From CAYUIG01 sp964444685 (lineage in GTDB: Bacteria; Gemmatimonadota; Gemmatimonadetes; Longimicrobiales; RSA9), in contig CAYUIG010000006.1 of the NCBI GenBank assembly GCA_964444685.1, positions 1 through 64,000 of the forward strand: a stretch of 64,000 bases of DNA, read 5' to 3'. Shown here in pieces: positions 1-9,310 of the stretch. The notes beneath the pieces are model-generated. The model saw only the letters and a list, made by a program, of their open reading frames with translations, made no database searches and was not told the DNA's origin. The position numbers and the translations under genes were made by a program. Within the stretch, counting starts at the first letter, position 1. The number at the start of each line of letters is the position of its first letter.

Positions 1-40
1 CGGGGGCGGTTGGCGCGGCCTGCGTGCGGCGGCTCTGCCT

Positions 41-82
41 CTGGATTCTGGAGTCTGGGGTCTGGTGTCTGGTGTCTGGTTT
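41..82. repeat. TCTGG-heptamer dispersed repeat, copy 1
   Basis: This is a run of TCTGG-based units (TCTGGAG, TCTGGGG, TCTGGTG) ending in CTGGTTTAC. The same units, and in two cases the same CTGGTTTAC end, recur at 21984-22077, 42341-42375 and 46861-46893. It lies downstream of the minus-strand DinB gene and does not look coding. It is probably a member of a dispersed low-complexity repeat family. Confidence 0.7.
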
Positions 83-83
83 A

Positions 84-114
84 CGGCGGGTGGAGGAACA
101 CGCTCCACCCGCCG
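84..114 (-). terminator. Hairpin, possible terminator of DinB gene
   Basis: A perfect 12-bp inverted repeat (CGGCGGGTGGAG and its complement) surrounds a 7-base loop. It lies 48 bp past the end of the minus-strand DinB gene. No strong T-tract follows on the minus strand, so termination is plausible but not certain. Confidence 0.5.
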
Positions 115-161
115 TTCCCATCTCGCACCGCGCTCGCGCCCGCCCCCGCCCGCAGTTGGTC

Positions 162-671
162 TTACATGCCCTGCGATGAAGGAGGTACGAGTCCCTTCAG
201 CCGCATGTACGTCACGATGTTGCCGTAGTGCTCCCACTCGTGCGTGGTGTTGAGTGTGAGGGCGAACATCTTCGTCTGATCGCGGCCGAACACCTGGATG
301 ATGTTCTTCGCGTCTTCGTCGGTGATGGAGTACGCGGCGTCGCAGAAGGTGAAGGAGTCGGTGACGGCCTTCACGAGGTCGGCCTTCGCAGTGGCTTCCT
401 CGTAGTTGCGCGAATTGGGGTTGGGCTGCCCGGTGATCCAGGAGCAGATCATGAAGTTCGCATTTGCCACGTGGCCGACGAGCTGGCCGAACGAGCGAAC
501 ATCCGGTGTCGGCTTGAATGCATAGTGCTCTTCCGGCATCTGCTCGGCCGAACGCACGACGTTCGTCTTCGCCATCTCGTACATGCCGCGCACCGAACCG
601 ACGAGCTGGTTCTGCCCGGCCGCCGGCGCCGCCACGGCGGCCATCAACGCGGTAACGACCACTGCTCTCAT
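162..671 (-). CDS. DinB-family protein with signal peptide
   Basis: The protein has about 169 residues. A short hydrophobic N-terminus ending in APAAGQ looks like a cleavable signal peptide, so the protein is probably periplasmic. The rest matches the DinB/YfiT four-helix fold, whose members usually bind a divalent metal through three histidines. Candidate ligands are the H of GQLVGHVAN and the H-x3-H of THEWEHYGN near the C-terminus. Many DinB members are thiol-dependent transferases or have unknown activity, so the substrate cannot be named. I chose the ATG at 671 because GGAGGATCCC precedes it directly; the upstream in-frame ATG at 695 has no comparable site. It is divergent from the PIG-L gene. 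Confidence 0.85.
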   Translation of the reverse strand: MRAVVVTALMAAVAAPAAGQNQLVGSVRGMYEMAKTNVVRSAEQMPEEHYAFKPTPDVRSFGQLVGHVANANFMICSWITGQPNPNSRNYEEATAKADLVKAVTDSFTFCDAAYSITDEDAKNIIQVFGRDQTKMFALTLNTTHEWEHYGNIVTYMRLKGLVPPSSQGM

Positions 672-809
672 GGGATCCTCCGGGGTTCGATCCATCCGAC
701 GGGGTTATCGATCCCTGAAGGATGATCGGGCGCCGGTCGGCCGGCAATCTCCCCCGGACGGATCTTTGGGCGCCATTGCGGGTGCCAGTCCCGTGCGCTA
801 CACCTTTCC

Positions 810-3380
810 ATGACCCTTATGCGACGCATCCACCTGTTGATCCTGGCGCTCCTGTGCGCCGTGGCTCCTGCCCCGGTTGCCGCGCAGTCCGGCGCGGACG
901 CGGAAGGTGCGGCCGGACTCGGCCTCGCCCTACGCCGCCTGGGCAATACGGCACGCGTCCTCATGATCGGCGCGCACCCGGACGACGAGAACACCGCGCT
1001 GCTGGCGGAGCTCGCGCTGGGCAGCGGTGCCGATGTCGCATACCTCTCGCTGACGCGCGGAGAGGGCGGACAGAACCTGATCGGACCGGAGCTCGAAGAG
1101 GGGCTGGGTCTAATCCGCAGCGAGGAGCTGCTGGCCGCGCGCAGGCTGGACGGCGCGCAGCAGTTCTTCACGCGCGCGAACGACTACGGCTTTTCGAAGT
1201 CGGCGGACGAGGCGTTCAGCCAGTGGCCGCGCGACAGCCTGCTCGCGGATGTCGTCGCGGTCGTACGCACGTTCCGCCCTGACATCATCCTCGCGGTCTT
1301 CAGCGGCACACCGCGCGATGGGCACGGACAGCACCAGGCCTCGGGCATCATGGCGCGCGAGGCGTTCGAAGCCGCGGGCGACCCGTCACGCTTCCCCGGC
1401 CAGATCGCGGCGGGACTCACGCCGCATCAGCCTGCATACCTGTTCCAGTCACTGTGGCGCGGCGGTGACGGTGAAGCGGTCCGCATCCAGACGGGTGAGC
1501 TGGACCGGTTGCTCGGACGGTCGCGCTACCAGATCGCGATGGCGAGCCGCAGCCGACACCGGTCGCAGGACATGGGTCGCGCGGAACCGATCGGCCCGCA
1601 GTCCGCGAGTGCGATTCCGGTGCTCGGTGACTTCCCGGAGGGTGGGCAGTCGCTCTTCGCCGGCCTCGACACCACGCTCGCGCAGCGCGCGAACGGTGCG
1701 ACCGATGGAGAGAGCGCGCTGGATGCGTACGAGCGAATCGTGCTCGCCGCACGCGATGCATTCAATCCGCTGGACGCGGGCGCACTCGTGCCTCAGCTCA
1801 TGGATGCACTCGCGCAGCTCGATCGCGCGCGTGCGGGCGCTGGTGATGCGCTGGCGTTCCATCTCGAGACGGAGCGTGCGCAGCTCGTACGTGCACTGCG
1901 CATGGCGGCAGGACTCGTATTTGAGGTCACGGCCGAAGACGCGCGCGTCGTGCCCGGTCAGACGTTCGAGATGACGCTCACGCTCTGGAACGGCGGTGAC
2001 ACGCCGCTGCGCGTTCACGGTCTCGCGCCGGTGGTTCCCGAGGGATGGAATACGCGGCCACTGGGTGAAGTGCCGAATGAGCTCGCGGCGCGTGCGGTGG
2101 CGCGTGTGCAGTACGCGGTCACGCTGCCTGTGGATGCGGAGCCGACCGAGCCGTACTTCCTGCGCGAGCAGCGCACGGGCGAGATGTACACGTGGCCCGC
2201 ATCGCTCGACGTGCGCGGTCAGCCGTTCGCGCCGCCGCAGGTGCGTGCATCGGCGGATATCGAGCTCGGCAGTGCGCGCTTCGAGATGGAGGAGGAAGCG
2301 GTCTACGTCGACGTGGACAAGGCGCGCGGCGAGACGCGCCGTCCCCTCATGGTGCTGCCCGCACTGGGTGTGCGCGTGCAGCCTGCCACGGCGGTCGTGC
2401 CCACGGACAATGCCGGTGGGACGGTGCCGCTCACGATCCTGCTGCGCTCCGAGGCTACCGACACGCTGCCCGTCACGCTCGACATTCAGGCGCCCGCGGG
2501 CTGGACCGTGGAAGCGCCGCCGGCGCGAACGGTTGCGCCTGGTGAGGAGTCGTCGCTGACGGTGACGCTGAGGGCGCCGGCAAGTCTCGCAGCCGGACGC
2601 GATACCGTGCGCGTCATCGCAAGAACACCGGGTGCGGAATACGACCGCGGGTACACGATCATCGACTATCCGCACATCCGTGCGCACGCACTGTTCGCGC
2701 CCTCATCAGTTGCACTGGTCGCGTGTCCGGTTGCGCTCCCGGATGGCATTCGCGTCGGCTACATCGAGGGCGCGGGTGATGACGGTGCGGATGCACTGCG
2801 GCAGATGGGTGCAACGGTCGAGCGCCTGGACGCGGCAATGCTCGCGGACGGCGACCTCTCGCGCTTCGACGCCATCGTCACCGGCATCCGTGCGTACGAG
2901 GTGCGGCCCGACCTCATCGCGAACAACCGGCGGCTGCTCGACTATGCGCGTACAGGCGGTACGTTCGTCGTGCAGTACAACAAGTACGAACTGCCGAACG
3001 GCGGCTTCGCGCCGTATCCGTTCACCATGTCACGGCCGCACGGCCGCGTGACGGACGAGAATGCCGCGGTCACGTTCACGAATCCCGATCATCCCGCGTT
3101 GAACTCGCCCAACCGCATCGGTCCGTCGGACTTCGAGGGCTGGGTGCAGGAGCGCGGGCTGTACTTCGCTGGCGAGTGGTCGCCCGAGTATACGACACTG
3201 CTCGCGATGTCGGATCCGGGCGAGGCGCCGCTCGAGGGGAGCGTGATCATCGCTCCGCTCGGCGAGGGGCACTACGTGTACAGCGGGCTGGCGTTCTTCC
3301 GGCAGATCCCCGCGGGCGTGTGCGGCGCGTACCGTCTGCTCGCGAACCTCGTCTCGCTCAGCGCGACAACCGGGCGGTAG
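810..3380 (+). CDS. PIG-L deacetylase with C-terminal ThuA-like domain
   Basis: The protein has 856 residues and a signal peptide ending near residue 25 (PVAAQ). Residues 48-230 form a PIG-L (LmbE-like) domain, a zinc-dependent N-deacetylase fold. The metal motif AHPDDE is at 55-60, and a later HGQHQ supplies the third ligand. Middle residues (about 370-620) are beta-sandwich domains of the NPCBM-associated/NEW3 type. The last 220 residues resemble a ThuA/glutamine-amidotransferase-like fold (GYIEGAGDDG, the VTGIRAYEVR region). Family members remove N-acetyl groups from sugars; the substrate here is unknown. There is no Shine-Dalgarno, and a TACACC box ends 5 bases before the ATG, so the mRNA may be leaderless. 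The 3' end overlaps the convergent SRPBCC gene by 23 bp. Confidence 0.88.
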   Translation: MTLMRRIHLLILALLCAVAPAPVAAQSGADAEGAAGLGLALRRLGNTARVLMIGAHPDDENTALLAELALGSGADVAYLSLTRGEGGQNLIGPELEEGLGLIRSEELLAARRLDGAQQFFTRANDYGFSKSADEAFSQWPRDSLLADVVAVVRTFRPDIILAVFSGTPRDGHGQHQASGIMAREAFEAAGDPSRFPGQIAAGLTPHQPAYLFQSLWRGGDGEAVRIQTGELDRLLGRSRYQIAMASRSRHRSQDMGRAEPIGPQSASAIPVLGDFPEGGQSLFAGLDTTLAQRANGATDGESALDAYERIVLAARDAFNPLDAGALVPQLMDALAQLDRARAGAGDALAFHLETERAQLVRALRMAAGLVFEVTAEDARVVPGQTFEMTLTLWNGGDTPLRVHGLAPVVPEGWNTRPLGEVPNELAARAVARVQYAVTLPVDAEPTEPYFLREQRTGEMYTWPASLDVRGQPFAPPQVRASADIELGSARFEMEEEAVYVDVDKARGETRRPLMVLPALGVRVQPATAVVPTDNAGGTVPLTILLRSEATDTLPVTLDIQAPAGWTVEAPPARTVAPGEESSLTVTLRAPASLAAGRDTVRVIARTPGAEYDRGYTIIDYPHIRAHALFAPSSVALVACPVALPDGIRVGYIEGAGDDGADALRQMGATVERLDAAMLADGDLSRFDAIVTGIRAYEVRPDLIANNRRLLDYARTGGTFVVQYNKYELPNGGFAPYPFTMSRPHGRVTDENAAVTFTNPDHPALNSPNRIGPSDFEGWVQERGLYFAGEWSPEYTTLLAMSDPGEAPLEGSVIIAPLGEGHYVYSGLAFFRQIPAGVCGAYRLLANLVSLSATTGR

Positions 3381-4164
3381 CACCGGGCTCAACGCCGAGC
3401 GCGTTCGCGTACATCCGGCCCAGGCTGCGCGCGTGCACGTCGGCGTCGGCGTTTCCGTGCAGCGACAGCCACAGCGACGGCCGGCAGCCCTGCTCCGCCG
3501 GTTCGATCTCGACGAACAGCAGCGCGTCGTCGCCGATCGTCAGGCCGAGCTGATAGCCGGGATTCGCGGCGATCACCTCGCCTGAAAGCGTTTCTCCTGC
3601 CGATGTGCGGACTTCGTACGAATCACCTGCCCGCACGCTGTCGAGCGTTCCGACTGCCGCGAGTCCATCACGACCTGTGAGACGTGCATACGCTTCGGTG
3701 CGCGCGATCGGCAGCAGCCGTCGCTCGTAGACGACCGTGCGCGGCCGGCCATGCCAGCGCTCGAGGTAGCGCCGCAGATGGTTCAGGAAGTAGCTCCAGC
3801 CGCCCTCGACCATGTGGAAGTGCTCGTCCCACTCATCGCCAGTTCCGAACCCCGAGTTCACCAGCCGCACGACGACCTCACCGGCGCGAGCCTCGATGCG
3901 GAACTCGACGGCGAGCACGACGTCACCGTAGCGCTCCTCCCAGCGGAGCAGTCGGCCCGGCTCCCATCCAGTGATTGGCGCAGTGCCTTCCGCTCCTTCG
4001 CCCCAGGAGAGCCGGATGGATCCGCCGACACCGGGTTCAACGGAGGCGTCGAGGGGGAACCAGCGGGTGAGCTCGGCGGCGTCCGAGAGCGCGCGCCACA
4101 CATCGTCGACGGACGCGGTGACGGCCAGATCGCGTTCGACCGCGCGGGTGTCGGAGTCTGACAT
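3358..4164 (-). CDS. SRPBCC (AHSA1/activator of Hsp90 homologue-like) protein
   Basis: The protein has 268 residues and no signal peptide. The N-terminal half is a START/SRPBCC ligand-binding domain of the AHSA1 subgroup, with landmarks DVWRALSDAAELTRWF and the tryptophan-rich HMVEGGWSYFLNHLRRYL. The C-terminal half (about residues 150-268) looks like a second divergent SRPBCC or related alpha/beta domain. Its start overlaps the stop of the DUF1579 gene by one base (TGATG), which indicates translational coupling and sets the start at 4164 although the frame stays open further upstream. AHSA1-like genes often sit with ArsR regulators, as here. The ligand is unknown. Confidence 0.83.
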   Translation of the reverse strand: MSDSDTRAVERDLAVTASVDDVWRALSDAAELTRWFPLDASVEPGVGGSIRLSWGEGAEGTAPITGWEPGRLLRWEERYGDVVLAVEFRIEARAGEVVVRLVNSGFGTGDEWDEHFHMVEGGWSYFLNHLRRYLERWHGRPRTVVYERRLLPIARTEAYARLTGRDGLAAVGTLDSVRAGDSYEVRTSAGETLSGEVIAANPGYQLGLTIGDDALLFVEIEPAEQGCRPSLWLSLHGNADADVHARSLGRMYANALGVEPGATARLSR

Positions 4165-4745
4165 CACTTCCTCCGCGCGGTGGCCTTCACAGCGGTGAAC
4201 CGCTGGCCGTCGGGTGCGATGAAGACGATCTCGCTCTCGTTCGTGTTCGTATCGATGATGCGCAGGATGAACTCGTACTGTTCGTTGCGGCCGGTGAGCG
4301 GATCGACGTGGCTGCCCGGCATCACGATCGGGTTGGTAGTGACGTCGCCCTTCCCGGCGCCGTGCACCCAGTACGTGCCGAACGTGTCGAGCCCGAGGAT
4401 GGTGTAATCGCCAGTGCGACGGTCGTAGCCGTAGATCGTCTTCGTCTCGATCGGCATGCCCATCATCATCTCCGGCGACTTCATGTCGACGACGATAAAG
4501 CGTCCGCCGAGGATCGAACTGACCGTCGACGTGGCGCGGATCGTCTGCGAGAAATCCGGACCCATCGAATACGACAGCTCGACATCCCATTCGCCGACGA
4601 GCCCGGCGAGGCGCTCGTGCTCGGGGCCCGGCTGCATGGCCGCCATGGCGGCCTGCATCTGCTCAGGCGTGGGCTGCTCCATCTGCGCCGCCGCCGGCGC
4701 GGCCGCCGACAGCGTGACCACTACAGCCGCCAACACTCGACTCAT
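4164..4745 (-). CDS. DUF1579 exported protein
   Basis: The protein has 193 residues. A signal peptide ends at AAPAAAQ, and a Met/Gln-rich linker (about 22-42) follows. The body carries DUF1579 hallmarks: LAGLVGEWDVELSY, then GGRFIVVD and the GYDRRTGDYTILGLDTFGT segment. The family is predicted to be beta-barrel-like (lipocalin-style) with unknown function. It overlaps the upstream ArsR-type gene by 4 bp (ATGA) and the downstream SRPBCC gene by one base, so it is the middle gene of a three-gene operon that the regulator probably controls. Confidence 0.86.
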   Translation of the reverse strand: MSRVLAAVVVTLSAAAPAAAQMEQPTPEQMQAAMAAMQPGPEHERLAGLVGEWDVELSYSMGPDFSQTIRATSTVSSILGGRFIVVDMKSPEMMMGMPIETKTIYGYDRRTGDYTILGLDTFGTYWVHGAGKGDVTTNPIVMPGSHVDPLTGRNEQYEFILRIIDTNTNESEIVFIAPDGQRFTAVKATARRK

Positions 4746-5380
4746 GACTCGCCTCCCGGGCGTTGTGTCCCCACCGGGTGCGCACCCGCGATCACCCGGT
4801 ATGTCCGACCGTCCTCCGCGGCCGCGTCGTGATACTTCGCCACGAGCGCAGCGAACGCATCACTCAGCTCTTCCGCGAACCGTCGCCGGTCCGCGGGCGT
4901 CGCGAACTTCACCTCCGCATCCAGCGTCAGCGTCGCGAGCGGCTTGCTCGCCTTCGACGCGGCCTCACGCAAGACACCCAGCTCCTCGATCGTGCGCGCG
5001 CTCACCGCGGCCAGGTATGCCGAGGAAAGGCGTTCGCGCACCGATTCGGGGTCGGACCTGAGGCGGCCGAGCGCCGAGGGCGACAGCACCCACGCCGCAG
5101 CCTTCGCGCGAACGAGCCGCTCCTCCAGGCCCCGCCGCTTGCGACGTCCGACTTCCTCGACCAGACCCGCACGCTCCAGCACGCGCACGTGGTAGTTCAC
5201 GCGCTGTCGCGGCAGATCGAGTGATTCCGCCACCGCAGCCGCCGACGCGGGCTCGCGCAGCCGCTCGAGGATCGCCGACCGCAGGGGATCCAGCAGCGCG
5301 GCGGCGGCCTCGGCCCGGGTTGCGATTCCGATCTCAGCGACATCCTCCACGAGGACAAAGCTGGCATTGGACAGTTTCAT
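4742..5380 (-). CDS. ArsR-type winged-helix regulator
   Basis: The protein has 212 residues. Residues about 20-95 form a winged helix: LLDPLRSAILERLREPASAAAVAES leads into the recognition helix LPRQRVNYHVRVLERAGLV, followed by a wing (VGRRKRRGLEERLV). No cysteine metal-site motif is visible, so metal sensing is unlikely. The C-terminal 110 residues are helical and may bind a ligand or dimerise. It is first in the ArsR-DUF1579-SRPBCC operon and divergent from the propeller gene, with a 96-bp shared intergenic region where autoregulation would be expected. A TTGACA hexamer touches the start codon, so the exact start is uncertain. Confidence 0.85.
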   Translation of the reverse strand: MKLSNASFVLVEDVAEIGIATRAEAAAALLDPLRSAILERLREPASAAAVAESLDLPRQRVNYHVRVLERAGLVEEVGRRKRRGLEERLVRAKAAAWVLSPSALGRLRSDPESVRERLSSAYLAAVSARTIEELGVLREAASKASKPLATLTLDAEVKFATPADRRRFAEELSDAFAALVAKYHDAAAEDGRTYRVIAGAHPVGTQRPGGES

Positions 5381-5476
5381 TTGTCAATAGGCGGCTGGAC
5401 GGACGGGCGGCCCGCGGGCAACCTTGGCGCACGGTCCGGCGTCCGATACCCGGACCGCAATCCAAACGGAGGACCG

Positions 5477-6748
5477 ATGGGGGCGAAGAGGAGTGCCATC
5501 GCGCGCGCGGGCGCGTGGGTGGCGGTGGCATCCGGAGTGTGGGCGGGATCCGCGGCCGGCCAGCAGATCGTGCGGGGCCCGGCGCAGGACCGGCCACTGA
5601 CGGGGACGCCGGAGACGCTGTACTCGGTGGGAGTGGACGAGGGCGAGGCGTGGGAGACGTTCGGGTACGTGTCTGGCGTTGCGTTCGACCGTCAAGGCCA
5701 GCTGTACGTGCTGGATCGCGACAACGGTCGCGTGAACGTGTTCGGCGCGGACGGTTCGCACGTTCGCATGATCGGCCGGAAGGGCGAGGGTCCGGGTGAG
5801 CTGACGTTCCCGACGGCGATCGTCGTGATGCCGGATGACAGGCTGGTCATCTACGACATGGGTTCGCAGGCGCTGACGGTATTCGCGCTGGACGGGACGT
5901 ATCAGGAGACGGTGCGTCCGCGCTTCAACGCGATGGCGGTGGGCAACACGCAGTTCGCGGCGTATCCGGGCGGCGGTGTCCTGCTGCAGGGTTCGCAGTT
6001 CGGCGGGCTCCAGGGTGGGGGACCGCCGACGATGTCGGATTCGCTGCCGATCCACCTGCAGCCGCTCGATGGCAGCGAGGCGCGCGTGCTGTACCGTGCG
6101 CCCGTGACGCAGCCGAAGACGGAGACGAGCGGTGCGACGAGCAACAACGTGCGCTTCACGGTGCGCATGCCGCCACGTTTCTCGCCGACGGTGTACTGGG
6201 CGCCGCTGGCGGATGGCCGCATCGCGGTTGCGCACGGAACGGAGTACGCGGTGAACGTCGTGCGTGCGGACGGCACGGTCGGCTGGGTGCTGACGCGTCC
6301 GCTGGAGCCGCGCAAGGTGGAGGAAGCGGACCGCGAAGCGGAGCGGCAGCGTACGCGCGAGGTGATCCAGAACGGCGGCGCCGGTATGATGATCTCGGTG
6401 AACAACGGCCGTCGCACCATCGCGGCTGCGCCGGGCGGGAGCAACGTATCGGAAGATGAGATCCGCCGCCGGCTCGCGGAGCTGGAGTTCGCGGAGGTGA
6501 TGCCGCAGATCCACGGCGTGCGCACGGACCTCGAGGGCCGCTTCTGGATCCGGCGTGATGCGGGCCCCGGCGTACGCGAGGCGAAGATCGATCTGCTCGC
6601 GGCGAACGGCGGCTACATCGGCACGCTGAACGGCGTGAACATGCCGTCGGCGTTCGGTCCGAACGGACTCGTAGCGTACGTCGAACCGGACGAGATGGGC
6701 ATCCAGCGCGTCATCGTGCGCCGCACGCCCGAGTCCTGGCGGCGCTGA
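5477..6748 (+). CDS. Six-bladed beta-propeller exported protein
   Basis: The protein has 423 residues. The ATG at 5477 is chosen because GGAGGA lies 3-9 bases upstream and a signal peptide follows (WAGSAAGQ cleavage). NHL/TolB-like propeller repeats are visible as DRQGQLYVLDRDNGRVNVF, the GRKGEGPGEL motif typical of the 6-bladed beta-propeller family, DDRLVIYDM and DGRIAVAHG. A charged linker around residues 275-320 interrupts the blades. Such proteins are abundant in Gemmatimonadota and Bacteroidota; none of the close types has an assigned enzymatic role. It converges on ADOP permease 1, with the stops 1 bp apart. Confidence 0.82.
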   Translation: MGAKRSAIARAGAWVAVASGVWAGSAAGQQIVRGPAQDRPLTGTPETLYSVGVDEGEAWETFGYVSGVAFDRQGQLYVLDRDNGRVNVFGADGSHVRMIGRKGEGPGELTFPTAIVVMPDDRLVIYDMGSQALTVFALDGTYQETVRPRFNAMAVGNTQFAAYPGGGVLLQGSQFGGLQGGGPPTMSDSLPIHLQPLDGSEARVLYRAPVTQPKTETSGATSNNVRFTVRMPPRFSPTVYWAPLADGRIAVAHGTEYAVNVVRADGTVGWVLTRPLEPRKVEEADREAERQRTREVIQNGGAGMMISVNNGRRTIAAAPGGSNVSEDEIRRRLAELEFAEVMPQIHGVRTDLEGRFWIRRDAGPGVREAKIDLLAANGGYIGTLNGVNMPSAFGPNGLVAYVEPDEMGIQRVIVRRTPESWRR

Positions 6749-6749
6749 G

Positions 6750-9212
6750 CTACTCGGCGCGCAGCGCCTCGATCGGATCCACGCGGGTAGCACGCATCAC
6801 GGGCAGCGCGCTCGCCACCAGTGCCACGGTGGCGAGCGCGGCTGCTACCGCGGCGAGGGTAACGGGATCGGTCGGAGCCACGCCGTAGAGCAGCGCTTCC
6901 ATCAGTCGCGTGACGGCGAGCGAAGCGGCGATGCCCACGCCGATGCCGACCGCCACCAGCACGCCCGCCTGACTCAGCACGAGCGATCCCACGTCGGCGC
7001 GACGCGCCCCCAGCGCCATGCGCACGCCGAACTCGCGTGTGCGCTGCGCCACCGCATAGGACACCACCGCATACAGTCCGACCGCGCCGAGCACGAGTGC
7101 GACGGCCGCCGCAATCGAGAGCATCACGAGAACGAACGACGTGCGTGCCATGGATGCGCGGACGGCATCATCCATTGTCTGCGCGTCGGCGAGCGGCAGG
7201 TTCGGGTTGACGGACCAGATGGCCTGCCGGACCGCGTCCATGAGCGCGGGCGTGAACGGCGTCGCGAGCCGGAGCGCGTAGCCCATCGTGCGCTGTGTCT
7301 CGAGGCGGTCGCCTTCCCAGAGCGACGGCTGGAGCATGGGCCAGTACGCCGTCGCGACGACGTCCTGGTCGATGCCGTCGGTCCTCACGTCCCCGACCAC
7401 GCCGATGATCTCGCGCCAGGGCCGGCCTTCCATGTTGCGCACGCGCTTGCCGATCGCTTCCGCAGGCGAACTCCAGTACACGCGCGCGAGCGACTCGCTG
7501 ATCACGACCGCGGTCGACGGCACGCGGATGTCGTCCCACGTGTATGCGCGGCCCGCGAGCACGGGGATGCCCATCGTCTCGAAGTAGCCGGGTGAAATCC
7601 AGGTGTAGCGGCGGATCGGCGCGATCTGCCCGCTCGGCACGGGCGCGATCTCGACGTCGATGGGATCGTTCGAGTTGAAGCCGGACATCGGCAAAGATGA
7701 CGTCGCGGCCACGGCGGCCACGCCGGGCACATCCTCGATGGAGCGCAGGATGCGTTCGTGCATGCCCGCGACGTCCACCGGCTCCGGGACGGTCGCGGAC
7801 GGTATGGCCAGGCGCAGCGTGAGCAGATTTGCAGGCTCATCGAAGCCCGGGTCCACGCGGCGCAGCTCGAGCGCGCTGCGGATCATCAGCCCCGATGCGG
7901 TGAGCAGGATGAGCGCGAGCGCCATCTGTCCGACGACCAGGGTGCTGCGTGCGCGCTGCCGCTCGCGGCCCGCACCGCCACCGCGTCCGCCCTCGCGCAG
8001 CGTGCCGGCCACGCGATCGCCGCCGTGGCGGAGGATCGGCACGAGGCCGAGGAGCGCGCCGGTGAGGAGCGTGAGCACGAATGCGACGGCGAGCACCGAA
8101 CCGTCGAAGCCGATCTCGGCGATGCGCGGCAGTTCGCGCGGCCCCAGTGCCTTGAGGAAGCGGATGCCGCCGAGTGCGAGCGCGATACCGAGGACACCCG
8201 CGCCGACGGCCAGCACAAGGCTCTCGGTCAGGAACTCGCGCGCGAGCCGGCCGCGGCTCGCGCCCAGCGCGCTGCGCACGGCCACATCGCGGTACTGCCC
8301 TTCCGCGCGCACGAGGAAGAGGTTGGCCACGTTCGCCGCGGCGATGAGCAGCACGATGATGACGGTGCCCATGAGCACCCAGAGCGTGCGGCCGACGTCG
8401 CCGATCACTTCATTGGAGAGGGGCTGGAGGGTGGGCGCCATGCGCGCCTCCTCCATCATGCTCAGGCTGATCGGGCCGGGGTACCGCTCGACCGCCACGG
8501 GCAGCAGCCGCGTGAGCTCCGCGTTGGCCTGCGCGATCGTGACATCGGGCCGCAGCCGCGCGAAGCCGATCCAGCTGAAGTTGCCGACGAACGCCTCGGT
8601 GCGATCGAACTGGAGCGGCATGTACACGTCCGCGCCGCGATCCAACACGGTGAAGTCGGCAGGGAGCACGCCGATGATCTCGCGCGGCCGGCCGTTCAGA
8701 TTGAGCGTGCGGCCGAGCACGTCAGGATCGGCGCCGAGCCTCTGGCGCCAGTACGTCTCACTCACCAGCGCCGTCAGCGGCGCACCCGGCGCATCATCCT
8801 CCGCGGTGAAGATGCGGCCGCGCACGGGGCGCGCGCCGAGCAGCCGGAGCACGCCGTCCGTTACACTGATCGTCGGGATCTCATGCGGTTCGCCGAGCCC
8901 CGTTACCGTGCCGCGCCCGCGCCCGTACATGCCGATGTCCTCGAACGAGCGCGCGTCGTCCGCGAAGGTGAAGTGCAGCGCGGGCGACTGCTGGACGTTC
9001 TCCAGGTTCAGCCCGGGCGCGTTGTAGCGGATGGTGACGAGCCGGTCGGCCTCCGGGTACGGGAGCGGTTCGAGCAGCACGCTCTCGACGATGGCCCAGA
9101 TCGCGACCGTGGCACCCAGGCCGATGCCGAGCGTGGCCGCGCACACGGCTGTGAATCCCGGAGCGCGGCCGAGGCGCCGCGCCGCCTGCCGAAGCGATCG
9201 AATCGCATCCAT
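6750..9212 (-). CDS. ADOP-family ABC permease (orphan MacB/FtsX-like) 1
   Basis: The protein has 820 residues with duplicated architecture. TM1 is at about 20-45 (CAATLGIGLGATVAIW), followed by a MacB-type periplasmic core (about 60-250), three TM segments forming an FtsX domain (about 275-420, with ANVANLFLVRAEGQYRDVAVRSALGASR), then a second TM/periplasmic core and a second FtsX domain ending FGVRMALGARRADVG. This is the acidobacterial duplicated orphan permease pattern. There is no ATPase in the window. Relatives move or mechanically release envelope substrates, or respond to stress; the substrate is unknown. The start at 9212 is supported by the start of the conserved DAIRSLRQAARRL amphipathic segment and a GAGGG site. 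Confidence 0.88.
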   Translation of the reverse strand: MDAIRSLRQAARRLGRAPGFTAVCAATLGIGLGATVAIWAIVESVLLEPLPYPEADRLVTIRYNAPGLNLENVQQSPALHFTFADDARSFEDIGMYGRGRGTVTGLGEPHEIPTISVTDGVLRLLGARPVRGRIFTAEDDAPGAPLTALVSETYWRQRLGADPDVLGRTLNLNGRPREIIGVLPADFTVLDRGADVYMPLQFDRTEAFVGNFSWIGFARLRPDVTIAQANAELTRLLPVAVERYPGPISLSMMEEARMAPTLQPLSNEVIGDVGRTLWVLMGTVIIVLLIAAANVANLFLVRAEGQYRDVAVRSALGASRGRLAREFLTESLVLAVGAGVLGIALALGGIRFLKALGPRELPRIAEIGFDGSVLAVAFVLTLLTGALLGLVPILRHGGDRVAGTLREGGRGGGAGRERQRARSTLVVGQMALALILLTASGLMIRSALELRRVDPGFDEPANLLTLRLAIPSATVPEPVDVAGMHERILRSIEDVPGVAAVAATSSLPMSGFNSNDPIDVEIAPVPSGQIAPIRRYTWISPGYFETMGIPVLAGRAYTWDDIRVPSTAVVISESLARVYWSSPAEAIGKRVRNMEGRPWREIIGVVGDVRTDGIDQDVVATAYWPMLQPSLWEGDRLETQRTMGYALRLATPFTPALMDAVRQAIWSVNPNLPLADAQTMDDAVRASMARTSFVLVMLSIAAAVALVLGAVGLYAVVSYAVAQRTREFGVRMALGARRADVGSLVLSQAGVLVAVGIGVGIAASLAVTRLMEALLYGVAPTDPVTLAAVAAALATVALVASALPVMRATRVDPIEALRAE

Positions 9213-9299
9213 GGTCAACCCTCGGTGTGGTCCCTGATGGGGTGCCCTACGGATGCACGTCCCGGCGGTTTCGGTTGCCCCCGACCCATGCCCCGGCCG

Positions 9300-9305
9300 T
9301 ATCCT
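9300..9305 (+). promoter_or_regulatory. Extended -10 box, probable leaderless promoter of glycerate kinase gene
   Basis: TATCCT ends five bases before the ATG at 9311, and there is no Shine-Dalgarno. A start site 6-7 bases past the -10 would coincide with the initiator codon, which implies a leaderless mRNA. No convincing -35 is visible. Confidence 0.5.
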
Positions 9306-9310
9306 GTGGC

